DNA from: Metamycoplasma equirhinis
GTDB taxonomy: Bacteria; Bacillota_I; Bacilli_A; Mycoplasmatales; Metamycoplasmataceae
Reading direction: 5' to 3'
Length of the DNA: 64,000 nt
NCBI RefSeq assembly: GCF_006385185.1
Contig: NZ_VFIX01000001.1
Location: forward strand, 1-64,000
The notes under the pieces were generated by a model. It was not told the DNA's origin and made no database searches. It saw nothing but the letters and a program-made list of their open reading frames with translations. The position numbers were made by a program, and so were the translations under genes. Positions 21,308-31,654 of the stretch are shown here, piece by piece; the first letter of the stretch is position 1, and every line of letters starts with the position of its first letter.

Positions 21308-24229
21308 TTAATCAATTAATTTTTTTGCGTCTGTTAGACTAACGCTAAAGAATGTAGTAACACCACGTTTTTGCATTGTAGCGCCATATAACTTATCCAC
21401 TCTTTCCATAGTTCCTTGACGATGAGTAATAACTATAAATTGTGTATCTTCTTTTAGATTTTGTAAGAACTCAGCAAATCTAATAACATTTGCCTCATCT
21501 AATGCCGCTTCAACTTCATCTAAAATACATAAAGGAAGTGGTTTTGCCTTTAAAATTGAGAATAAAAGTGATATAGCAATTAGTGCTTTTTCCCCACCAG
21601 AAAATAGTTTTAAATTTTTAATTGATTTTCCTGGTGGCTGTGCAATAACATCAATACCACTTTCCAAAATATTATCTGGATCGGTGTATCTTATTTCAGC
21701 CATACCCCCACCAAACATTTTTGAAAATACAAATTTAAATTCGTTATTAACCAAATTAACAGTATTAGTGATTTTTTCAACAATTATTTTATCCATTTCA
21801 ATAATTGCTTCTTCAATAGTTGCTTTAGCCGATGAAATTTCTTCTTCCTGTTTTTTAACATCATTATATCTCGTTTCAACTTCCTCTAATTGAGTGATTG
21901 AATCAAGGTTAACATGTCCTAATTCGCGAATGTCTTGTTTTAAATTATTAACAAGTTTTCTCGCAACCTCAAAATCGATTTCAGGATTATATAATTGTTG
22001 TGCTGTTTCAAATAGCATGTTATATTGTTCTGATAATCTCTGTTTTGCTTGCGAAATAATAGTTTCAGCTTTCGCTTTTTCGCTGATTTTTTCTGAATTA
22101 CTTGAAATTAAACTATTAAGTTCCGCATTTGTTTCATTGATTTTTGAAGTTAATGAATAAAATTCTTTACGACTAGAAAGGAATAAATCATTTTGAGAAG
22201 TAAGAAGTGCCTGTAAATCGCTGCGTTCAATATTTAGTTTCTGAATCTCGCGAGCAATATTAACAATTGTGCCACTTTCATATATGTCTTTTGAAATTGA
22301 TTCGTATTTTACTCTTAATTCATCAAATTTTTCTGTGGCTAAATCATAATCTTTTTGATAATTACTTTTTTCTAATGAGTAGTTTGAAAGCAATGCAATT
22401 TCTTTTTCTTGTTCGTGTTCATGCTTTAATAATTCGCTGTTATATTTAGATATATTTGCTTCAAAAACGGGTAACAATTTTTCAAGTTGTTGAACTTGTT
22501 CTTCAACACCAAAAATTGACACATTTTGATTGGATTGTCCACCAGACATAACACCACCAACTCTGATGATGTCGCCCTCTAGTGTTACAACCATATATCT
22601 TTTTTCAAGTAATTGTGATAATTTATTAGCATTTTCAATCGTGTCACAAACCAAAATATTACCCAGTAGAAATCTTTTTAGAACTATAAATTCTTAGTCG
22701 GTCGAAACTACTTCAGATGCAATGCCTAAAAATCCTTTTTGAGTTTGTGCAACAACAATATGTTGTTCATAAACAGATTTTTCCTTAATTGAAGCCAATG
22801 GAATAAATGTAGCTCTACCGCCATTATTGTCTTTCAAAAAGTTAATTGCTTTAACTGCTGTTTCAGAGTTATCAACAACAATATGTTGTATTGCGCCCGC
22901 CAAAACTGTTTCGATTGCTTGCGCATAACGGTCAGGAACGCTAATTATTTCCGAAACTAATGCCTTATATCCTTTAAATAAGTGTGCGTTTTCGACAATG
23001 TGTTTTGTTCCTTTTGCTAAATTTGTTTTATTGGATTTCATTTCTAAAATTACATCTAATTTAGATTTGATTTTATTTAGCTTTTCAGTTTCATTATAGA
23101 TATCTCGCTTAATTCCTGAAATAACAGTTGCACGTGAAACTGTCGAATTTTGTAAAATTTCTATTTCGTTTTTCTTTTTATCAATAAAATCTTTGTAACC
23201 TTCGATTTGTGTGTGAATTGTGTTTAATTCAAGTTTTAAAGCTTCTGCTTGCTCTTTTGGAGTTGCTTCAATTTCACCATTAATCATCATTTCACGGCGT
23301 TTTGAATCACGGGCACTTCTTACTTCTAGATTAGTAATTTCAGAGTTAATTTCGTCTAATCTTTTACGCAATTTTTCAATACTTGCTTCCAAACTTTGAT
23401 TGTTTAGTGATTTTTGGTCACTAATTTGCTTGTATGATTTTAGGCGGTTTTCGAGATCCTCACGTTGAATGTTATATTCACGAGCTTCTTGCTCTAATTC
23501 GTTTAGTCGTTGTGAATAATGCATAAAATCATGAACTAAAAGCGTTACTTCAACATCTTTTAATTGTTCAGTTTTTTGTTTGTAAATTTTTGCTTTTTCC
23601 GCTTGTCTTTGAAGGGGTTTAAGTTGTCTTTCCAATTCATCTACTAATACAACTATTTGATCAAGAGCTTCTTGCGTACGTTCAAGTTTTCTTTGTGCTT
23701 CAATTTTACGTGTACGATACATCGAAGTTCCACTTGCTTCTTCAAAAATCTCACGTCTTCTTTCTGACGTTGCTTCAGCAATATCAGAAATTGTTCCTTG
23801 GCCTATGATAGCCAAACTTGATTTAGAAATCCCACTTTGCATTGCAATTTCTTTTATATCTCTTTGGCGGGCAACTTCTCCATTTATATAATATTCGTTA
23901 CTACCTTTTCCACGCGTTAAAACTCTTGAAATTGTAAAATAATCATGTGGAATATCACACGTTCTATCACGATTATCAAATGTCAAGATAACTTCTGCGC
24001 GATTCATTTCTTTTTCTGTTTTCGAACCAGAAAAAATTACGTCCTCCATATTATCTCCACGTAAAACTTTGGAACTAGTTTCGCCCAATACTCACCTAAT
24101 AGCATCGTTAATATTTGATTTTCCAGAACCATTCGGTCCGATAATAGCAACGACACCGCCATCAAATTTAAGCGCTACTTTATCGGCAAAGGATTTAAAT
24201 CCGTGTGCTTCAACTTGAATTAATTTCAT
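21308..24229 (-). pseudogene. smc: Chromosome segregation ATPase SMC, interrupted by an in-frame TAA
   Basis: The frame spans 973 codons, near the usual SMC size. The N-terminal half has Walker A GPNGSGKSNINDAIR (about residues 32-46); the C-terminal half has the ABC signature LFSGGEKALIAIS and Walker B LCILDEVEAALDE. Long coiled coils flank a hinge domain. At codon 512 (22694-22696) there is a TAA inside the hinge, flanked by clean homologous sequence on both sides (EVVSTD...EFIVLK). Unlike UGA, TAA is a stop here. The frame is otherwise open. As written it would give a 511-residue N-terminal half; the C-terminal half could only be made by restart, e.g. at a later codon. Either a real nonsense mutation or a sequence error. 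SMC with ScpA and ScpB condenses and segregates the chromosome. Confidence 0.85.
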
Positions 24230-24369
24230 TATTTTCCTTTCAATAAGAGAATTATTATTCCTTAAATTATATATTATTGTTTGGTTAGTAAATGCTAATT
24301 TGCTTTTTGTACATATCAATGATAAAATTATGAATTAAACAAAATGATGATATCATCATTATTATGAAA

Positions 24370-24695
24370 TTTGAGATTGCTAATGCCGATTGCATAAAAT
24401 ACATAAAAAAGTTAAAGAAAAAAATGAACAGCCAATCTATTGATTGAAGAAGCATTCTAATTATTTTATCCCTTGTTTAAAAACTGTTTTTAATTGAATT
24501 AAAACTGGAAATTTAATCTTAAAACATTCTCAAATTCTGAGAAAATCTTATGTTAAGGGTAGAAAACGAAGTAGCGAAATGTAGTTAATAGACTAGTTCA
24601 AGCCGAATATGTACGCCCAATTTGGTCTAGACGAAAACATATCAATAATCGATCAGAATTTGGACATTGAGAAATTGATTTAGTTTGCAGGAGAA
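24370..24695 (+). pseudogene. IS30-family transposase remnant
   Basis: Fragments in shifting frames read TVFNWIKTGNLILKHSQ, RKSYVKGRKR and then YVRPIWSRRKHINNRSEFGH followed by WEIDLV. The last part matches the IS30-family transposase core (R..I..R....NNR...GHWE.D), which holds one of the catalytic acidic residues. Several stops and frameshifts, no 5' end and no 3' half show a decayed copy. Terminal inverted repeats were not found. Confidence 0.75.
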
Positions 24696-26076
24696 ATGCT
24701 AGGGAGGGTACGCCCTAAACTATATTTAAAGTAACAATTCCAATAACTAATCACAAAGGAATGAATACAAAACTTGTTATAGTTGAAAGAGAACTTACTT
24801 GTGAAGTATATTTTTCATGAACTTTTAAATGCTGCGAATATAATACTATAGATGTTCCTGGTGGTACAGCTCCGGTCATAACCAATACTGAACCAACATT
24901 TGCTGAAAGTAGTTTACTTTTAACAAAGGGAATAACAAGACACAAAATAAATATTGGAATTAAAATTGATTTATAAATCAAAAATAGTCAATTTTCTTTT
25001 TTTGTAAACATTTCCTTTAAATTTGTTTTCGCTAAACTAGTACCTATGACCATTCAAATTAATGGGCTAATTAGTGAAACTAAAATAGTTATTGGCTTAG
25101 CAATATATGGCATCGTTATTTTTCAATCAAATCAACCTGTTGGATTATTTAAATATGGAACATATATTGCGTGTAATTTTTCGTATACAAACCATTGAAT
25201 AACTTCTTTATTTGAAATTGGATCAACAATTTTTAAACCATATAATTCACTAAAATTTGGCCCATATGTTCCCTTTAGGCTAAAAAATACTGTTGATTCT
25301 TTACCATCCTTAAGAATTTTTGCACTGAAAGGCGTAATATCTTCTATGTAAACACCAGCTTTAGGAATATATTGGGTAGCTCAAAGTGTAATGGCAACAA
25401 TTATGGCAATAAACGCAGGATTTAAAAACGCCTTTTTGAATGTGTGTTTAAATTCTTCTTTACTAAATTTGGTTCCAGCAAGCAATGAAAATGAAAGCCC
25501 AAAACCGCCAATATAATATAAAGTATTTCAAATACTTAATGAGCCCAATTCAATACCATTTGGAAAAACGCCTATTACAATAGGAGTAGCAAATAATATA
25601 TTTGAACCATAAATACACATCAGTCAAGTAACTAGATGTTTCTTTTGAAGTGATTCAAAATAATTACCTAAGCTAAAAATTTGTCTTTGATTTAATTCCA
25701 ATTTAAGTTGATATTCAACAAATTCGGCTTCCGCCTTTTGCAAAACTCTTTTAGGAATAGCGTGTGGCAAATATTTAACTCAAATAATTGCTATTGTTGT
25801 TAATAAAAAGTAATATATGGCACTTAGTCCAAAAACAATGCCGATTGTTTTTATATCTTTTGAATCAGCATTTGTTAAAAATGAATAAAATGATAAAAAC
25901 GGAATAATTATACTAATAACAATTTTTTGAATTGAATTTGAGGAATGATCATTCAAAACTTTCTTTTTATATAAGATAAAACCTAAAAAAGTTATAACAA
26001 GTGTACTAATAATGGCTCCTCATAGGCCACTATTAGTCATTATTCCTAGAAAAAGTCTTCCAGAATTATTTACCAT
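24682..26076 (-). CDS. AEC-type (auxin efflux carrier family) permease
   Basis: A membrane protein of about 464 residues reading several UGA as Trp, with about ten hydrophobic helices. Its two halves have the AEC arrangement: LWGAIISTLVITFLGFILYKKKVL at the start, and the C-terminal MTGAVPPGTSIVLYSQ, a segment like the conserved G..P....l..Y of AEC proteins. Mycoplasma members carry a longer central region (residues ~240-330) as here. AEC carriers export organic anions such as malate or citrate in other bacteria; the substrate here is unknown. The C-terminal ~10 residues run into the IS30 remnant, so the exact end is uncertain (a stop ~30 bases earlier is possible). Confidence 0.7.
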
Positions 26077-26085
26077 ATCACCCTT

Positions 26086-26778
26086 CTAATTCTTTAACTT
26101 ATTTAATGCATCTGTAGCTGCTAATTTTTCGGCTTCCTTTTTAGAATTACCCATGCCACTACCATATTTCATTCCATTGACATAAACTTCACTTTTAAAA
26201 AGCGAGTTGTCAGTGGCAAATGTTTCATATTTGATTGTATTAGTTCCTGATAATTGAACATATTCTTGTAATAAAGTTTTAGGATCTTTTAAATTCATAT
26301 TTGAATGATTCTCTAAATCTTGTAAAAATAAATTATAAATGAATGATAAAACAAATTCATATCCATAGACTAAATGCAGTGCTCCAATAAATGCTTCTAA
26401 AACATCTGATTCAGATTTTATGTTTCGTCCATTAATAAAAGCGTTTTTTGAACTTCTAACTAATTGTGGCAAACCCATTGCGTTTGCCAAGTTCCCCAAA
26501 TTATTTTGATCAACTATTGATGCACGTAAAGCAGTGGCTTTTCCCTCATCATAGTTTGGAAATTTATGATAAATTATCTCACTAATGGTAAATTGCAAAA
26601 CAGCGTCGCCCAAAAATTCTAAATATTGATAGTTTTTGGTACCCTTATTTTCATTTGAGTAAGTTTTATGAGTAAATGCTTGGTAGAAAATTTCAAGATT
26701 ATCTTTTGATAATTTATTAGGTTTTATATTACATTTTATTAAAAAATTTTTTATATTGTTTTCAAATTCACTACTCAT
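26086..26778 (-). CDS. rnc: Ribonuclease III
   Basis: A 230-residue double-stranded RNA endonuclease that processes rRNA precursors. The catalytic signature is YLEFLGDAVLQF (about residues 45-56), the second acidic cluster ESDVLEAFIGAL follows, and a dsRNA-binding domain fills the C-terminal third (KTLLQEYVQLSG... SKKEAEKLAATDAL). The ATG overlaps the plsX stop by 8 bases (ATGAGTAG), with GAGGG upstream; a TTG 15 bases earlier is not preferred. Part of the asp23-fakA-plsX-rnc cluster. Confidence 0.96.
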   Translation of the reverse strand: MSSEFENNIKNFLIKCNIKPNKLSKDNLEIFYQAFTHKTYSNENKGTKNYQYLEFLGDAVLQFTISEIIYHKFPNYDEGKATALRASIVDQNNLGNLANAMGLPQLVRSSKNAFINGRNIKSESDVLEAFIGALHLVYGYEFVLSFIYNLFLQDLENHSNMNLKDPKTLLQEYVQLSGTNTIKYETFATDNSLFKSEVYVNGMKYGSGMGNSKKEAEKLAATDALNKLKN

Positions 26779-27784
26779 TTTTATTGCCCTCAATTGCTAA
26801 ACTCTTGGCACATATTTTTTCAATAATATTGTTTTCGATACCTAACTTTATTTGGTTTAAAGCATTGAAAAATGCTATTTCATCACTGCCACCATGAGCT
26901 TTTACAACAATCTTATCAAGGCCAACAATAAACGCACCACCGATATTTCGATAGTCAAATCTAGATTTTAATTTTTTAAAATCATTTTTTACAAATAAAG
27001 CGCTAAATTTGGTAAATACATTTTTAAGAAAAATACCTTTTATTAGTTTTGCAAAGCCCAAAAAAGAACTTTCCATTGTTTTTAAGAATATATTTCCGGC
27101 ATATCCATCTGTAACGACAATGTCAACATCGCCGTTAATAACGTTATTAGGTTCGATAAAACCTTTAAATATAAATTTATTTGTTGGGCTTGATAGTAAT
27201 TTATTAGCTTCCTTAGCAATTTCGCTGCCTTTATATTTTTCGGTTCCAATATTTAATTGACCAACATGTGGGATTTCAACGCACGGAAATAATATTTTAT
27301 AAAATTCGCTTGCAACATTGGCTCACTCAACTAAATATTCGGGTTTAACATCAATGTTTGCTCCCACATCCAAAACAACAATATTTTTTGCTGTGGTTGT
27401 AGGCAAAATTGGCATAAATGCAGGGCGAGAAATACCGTTTATTCGCTTAACCTTTAGCGAGGATAAAATTATATAGGAAGCACTATCTCCGCTACTTAAG
27501 ATCCCATCTGCGTTTTGTTCATAAAGTGCATTGAACGCCTTTAACATTGAACTATCGCTTCGTAAAGCATCACGAGGGCTTTCAAGTTTGCTAACAATTT
27601 CCAATGAATTAATTATTGTAATACGATTATGTAAATTGACAGGAATTAGGCTAGTAATTTTCTTTTCGTCACCAACTAAAATGAGTGAATAATCCAAATT
27701 TGTCTCCAAAAAGTTTTTCGCAGCAATGATAGCTTTTTCTTGTCCGCCATCATTATTTAGTAAATCAAAAACAATTTTTTTCAT
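26771..27784 (-). CDS. plsX: Phosphate acyltransferase PlsX
   Basis: A 337-residue enzyme forming acyl phosphate, the acyl donor for PlsY in phospholipid synthesis. The N-terminus MKKIVFDLLNNDGGQEKAI fits the PlsX start; GILSSGDSASYIILSSL, NIVVLDVGANIDVKPEYLVEW and GNVINGDVDIVVTDGYAGN are the family's phosphate-binding and dimer motifs. A short gap (8 bases) separates it from fakA, so cotranscription is expected. Together with FakA it suggests that imported fatty acids enter lipid synthesis through acyl phosphate. Confidence 0.95.
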
Positions 27785-27792
27785 ATTTTTTC

Positions 27793-29415
27793 CTATTCCG
27801 CTGAAATTAAATAAGGATAAATTGTTTGAGCACCAGAAATAATTTCAACATCAGCGCCATAACTTATTTCAATATAATTTTGAATTTCTTTAGCTTCGGT
27901 TTCTGAAACATCTTGGCCATAAAATATCGTTACAAGTTGTGTTTCACTATCAACTATCTCATCAATTAATTTTTGCGCCGCCTCATTTGGTGTTTTCGCT
28001 GTTGATTTCAATTTATTTTTAACAATAACCATAAATTCATCTTTTTTTACTTTGATACCATTTAGTTTTGTATTTTTAATTGAGGGGGCAATTTCGCCAT
28101 ATTTTATATTGCGTAAGGCTTCGCTCATTAGCATTTGATTATCTTTTTCTGAATTGTCAGGACTAAAATTTAAGACAATACTCAAGGTTTGTGCTTGGCT
28201 TTTTGTTGGAATTATTATAGTTTTTTTATCACGCACAATTGTTGCCGCTTGTTGGGCTGACAAAATAATATTTGAATTATTTGGCAAAATGAAAACAGTA
28301 TTTGCGTCTACAGCATTTATCGCATTTACAATATCTTGTATTGAAGGATTATTAGTTTGGCCACCTTCAACAACGTATGAGACACCGTTTTCGCGTATTA
28401 TATCAATTATTCCTTGGCCTGAATTACATGAAACAAGACCGCAAGGTTTGGTTAAGGTATTAGCTTCAGACTTTTTATTTTTTTCAGCTGTTTCTTTGCT
28501 ACTATTTGCTTGCAAAGTCATATTTTCAATTTTGATTTTTATAAATTGACCCGATGAGTTTACTGTATTTAAAACATCGCCTGGTTTCATAGTGTGAATA
28601 TGTACTTTTACAAGGTCTTCATCGTGAACGACAACCATTGAATTGCCAATTTTTTCAAGTTTTTTTATCAAAGATTCTTTACTGAAATTATTGTCCTTTG
28701 TTAATTCTAAAATAAATTCCGTGCAATATCCAAATTCGCCGTTATAAACCTCAGTATCGGAAATAAATTTATCGATTGTATCATCACTATTTAAAATTTC
28801 AATTGGCGCATCATTAAAATAAGCATTCATTCCTTCAATAATTGCATATAAACCTTCACCACCCGAATCAGTAACACCGACTTCACTTAAAACCTTTAAT
28901 AATTTAGGTGTATTGTCGCAACTAGTACGTGCCAATTTTTTAGCTATAGCAAAAACTTGCTCAATGTCTGCATCAATAGTAATTTGTTCATTTAGTCCTT
29001 CGGCTATTTCACGAATAACTGTTAAGATCGTACCTTCAATTGGTTTTAAAACAGCTTTGTAAGCGGATTTTTGTGCCTCAGTGAATGCCTTAACAACATC
29101 AAACACCGTTGCTTCGTTTTTATCTTTAAATCCGTTAGCAAAACCTTTAAAAATTTGACTTAAAATTACACCAGAGTTGCCTCTAGCTGATAAAAGCATG
29201 CTTTGTGAGATATTTTTAGCGACACTAGCAAGTGAATCCATATTATCTGTTTTTAATTCTGCAGCTGCCAAAATAGTTGAAGCCATGTTACTTCCTGTAT
29301 CACCATCTGGAACAGGAAAAACATTTAAAGCATTAATTGTATTTTTCTTATTCTGCAAATTGTTAGAGGCAGATATAATTGCCTTTTTTCAAATTTCCGC
29401 TGTTATTTTTTTCAT
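27793..29415 (-). CDS. fakA: Fatty acid kinase catalytic subunit FakA (DAK domain)
   Basis: A 540-residue protein. The N-terminal DhaL-like domain has the ATP-binding NVFPVPDGDTGSNMAST (about residues 31-47), SARGNSGVILSQ and DSGGEGLYAI; the C-terminal DegV-like/YloV domain follows from about residue 300. FakA phosphorylates fatty acids held by a FakB (DegV) protein; no fakB lies in this window. One UGA is read as Trp (EIWKKAI). Its neighbours, an Asp23-like gene upstream and plsX downstream, repeat the Firmicutes order yloU-yloV. Confidence 0.93.
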
Positions 29416-29416
29416 G

Positions 29417-29713
29417 TTATTTGGTTCCTTTAATATAAACAGATAAACTTCCTAAAAATAAAGATTCTTTTTTTAGAAAGTGAGTGATATTTTGATAGAT
29501 TTCTTCAACTGTGTTTTTTGCACTAATGTTTGACAAAATCAACAACCCAATTGTCACATTGATAATATTTTCATTATTTGAATCGTATTCAACAACTAGA
29601 CCGTTATTATTTTTGATATTAATTTCTGACTCAAGCAATTCTTCAAAACCGACAATTCCGGCCGTGGTCATGATTGCATCTGATACAATTTGCTTAACTT
29701 CTTTAATATTCAT
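29417..29713 (-). CDS. Asp23/Gls24 family protein (YloU-like)
   Basis: A 98-residue protein with the DUF322 pattern: VSDAIMTTAGIVGFEE near the start (the family's a..tpGV.g), a central beta-rich NVTIGLLILSNI, and VEEIYQNITHFLKK near the end. Only one base separates its stop from the fakA ATG, implying translational coupling. In Staphylococcus, Asp23 proteins are membrane-associated and stress-linked; in this position the role is unknown but conserved with FakA. Confidence 0.88.
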   Translation of the reverse strand: MNIKEVKQIVSDAIMTTAGIVGFEELLESEINIKNNNGLVVEYDSNNENIINVTIGLLILSNISAKNTVEEIYQNITHFLKKESLFLGSLSVYIKGTK

Positions 29714-29727
29714 ATAGCCCCTTTATA

Positions 29728-30984
29728 CTAACGATTTATATATGTTCTTTTAATTGGAAATGCATTTGCAAGTTTGGCAATTTCTTTTTTTATCATTATT
29801 AGTAAAGCTTCATTTTTTGATTCGCGTAAGGCTTTATCAATTAAATTAGCAATGATAATAAATTCGTCTTCTTTAAAACCTCGCGAAGTCATTGCGGCTG
29901 TTCCAAGTCTAATTCCGCTAGTAATCATCGGGTTTTCAGTATCATTTGGAATACTATTTTTGTTTACTGTAATGTTTATTTTTGAAAGTATTTCAGTTGC
30001 TTCTTTACCGGTAATTCCATATGAAGATTTAACATCTAACATAAATAAATGATTTTTAGTCAATCCGGAAATAACCTTTACGCCCTTATTAATAAAAGTT
30101 TGGCAAAATACCTTGCAATTTGTGATTAATTGTTCTTGGTATTGTTTAAATTCTGGTTGTAACGCTTCATAAAAGCTAACCGCCTTAGCAGCAATTTGGT
30201 GAAATAGTGGTCCACCTTGGTAGCCTGGAAAAACTGAACGATTAATTTTCTTGTAAATTTCTTCGTTATTTGTCATTATTATCGCGCCGCGAGTGCCACG
30301 TAAAGTTTTATGAGTAGTTGTCATTATAACATCGGCATAAGGGGAAGGAGAAGGGTGCAATCCAGCAATAATAGGACCAGAAATATGCGAAATATCTGCA
30401 AATAAATAAGCATTTACTTCATCACATATTTTTCTAAATTTATCAAAATGAACAATTTGCGAATATGCCGAATAGCCACAAATTATCATTTTTGGTTTTA
30501 TTTCTTTAGCAATTTTTAAAATTTCATCATAATTTAGTAAACCGCTTTCGTCAACTGAATAACTAAACGATTCATAAAACAATCCACTAAATGAGATACG
30601 ATAGCCATGTGAAAGATGACCACCTGAATCAAGTGATAAGCCTAAAACTTTATCACCTGGATTAAGTAATGACATATAAACCGCTGCATTAGCAACACTA
30701 CCTGAATATGGTTGTACATTAACAAAATTAACGTTGAATAATTTTTTTGCTCTTTCTTGGGCAATCTTTTCAATTTCATCAACATTTTCACAGCCGCCAT
30801 AATATCTTTTTCCTGGGTAACCCTCGCCGTATTTATTTGTTAAACATGATCCGGCGGCTCTTAGCACGTCTTCAGACACATAATTTTCTGAAGCTATTAA
30901 TTCAATATTATTTTCCTGGCGTTCATTTTCTAAATTGATATATTGCGCAATTTCTTTGTCATCTAAACTTATTTTCTTATACAT
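29728..30984 (-). CDS. glyA: Serine hydroxymethyltransferase
   Basis: A 418-residue PLP enzyme that interconverts serine and glycine while loading one-carbon units on tetrahydrofolate. The PLP lysine lies in [17 protein letters not shown]; the N-terminal [15 protein letters not shown], the [16 protein letters not shown] segment, and the HLLMLDV-like [12 protein letters not shown] are normal for GlyA. The start has GGAGAAAGC upstream. The next gene downstream (Asp23-like) is 14 bases away. Confidence 0.97.
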   Translation of the reverse strand: MYKKISLDDKEIAQYINLENERQENNIELIASENYVSEDVLRAAGSCLTNKYGEGYPGKRYYGGCENVDEIEKIAQERAKKLFNVNFVNVQPYSGSVANAAVYMSLLNPGDKVLGLSLDSGGHLSHGYRISFSGLFYESFSYSVDESGLLNYDEILKIAKEIKPKMIICGYSAYSQIVHFDKFRKICDEVNAYLFADISHISGPIIAGLHPSPSPYADVIMTTTHKTLRGTRGAIIMTNNEEIYKKINRSVFPGYQGGPLFHQIAAKAVSFYEALQPEFKQYQEQLITNCKVFCQTFINKGVKVISGLTKNHLFMLDVKSSYGITGKEATEILSKINITVNKNSIPNDTENPMITSGIRLGTAAMTSRGFKEDEFIIIANLIDKALRESKNEALLIMIKKEIAKLANAFPIKRTYINR

Positions 30985-31038
30985 GCTTTCTCCTCATAAA
31001 ACAATAAAAACTAAACTTAATAAAGTTTAGTCAAATTA

Positions 31039-31557
31039 TTAGTCTAATAACGATTTGTTTTTCTTTTCTTCAGCCAGCATTTGATCCAGTTTTTTGTTCT
31101 CTATTTTTTTGGCTATTTTTTTGTTAATTATTAAAATCGGAATAGCTAGAAATGCGATAGCAACGGCTGGTAAAACTCTGAGAAATCATTCTTTTGCTCC
31201 ACTTGAAACCAAAAATGAATTCATCGCTAAAGTGATAGGAACTAAAAATGTTAGCGCTTCCACTCCAAAGACTTTAAATTTTCAAATTAATAGAAATATT
31301 CCCATTAACTGAATAGCGCTTATAGCAAGAGCTATTGGCAATTCAAACGCTCATCTGTCAAAAGATTTGGTGTTTGAGATAATTCAACCGTCTTTGCCAA
31401 TTAATAAAAACATTAGAAATGAAGGAATAGCTATTAAAAATAATCCTGTTAACGCTATTCTTCATGATTTTGAAAGCGTTTTTTTTGGTTTTTCCTCGCT
31501 AACTATATAACTCTGTAAATTTATTTTACGATTTTTTCACTTTTTATTATTAGACAT
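31039..31557 (-). CDS. Small multi-helix membrane protein, unknown function
   Basis: A 172-residue protein with four or five hydrophobic helices (WRIALTGLFLIAIPSFLMFLLIG; WAFELPIALAISAIQLMGIFLLIW; ALTFLVPITLAMNSFLV; VLPAVAIAFLAIPILII) and a basic start and charged C-tail (KKIENKKLDQMLAEEKKN). Several UGA are read as Trp. It lies between polC and glyA in the same direction. I do not recognise the family; probably a lineage-specific conserved mycoplasma protein. Confidence 0.65.
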
Positions 31558-31654
31558 TGTGATCTCCATTCTAGATAAAATCATTTTAATTTTACCAAAT
31601 TAATAAATTTATTTGTGAGTAATTTATCGAGTGAAAAAAGTTTACAACTTTTAA

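Noticed and set aside
26779..26793. Upstream TTG start for rnc
   Set aside because: The ATG at 26778 has its own GAGGG site and gives the 8-base overlap with plsX seen at other gene pairs.
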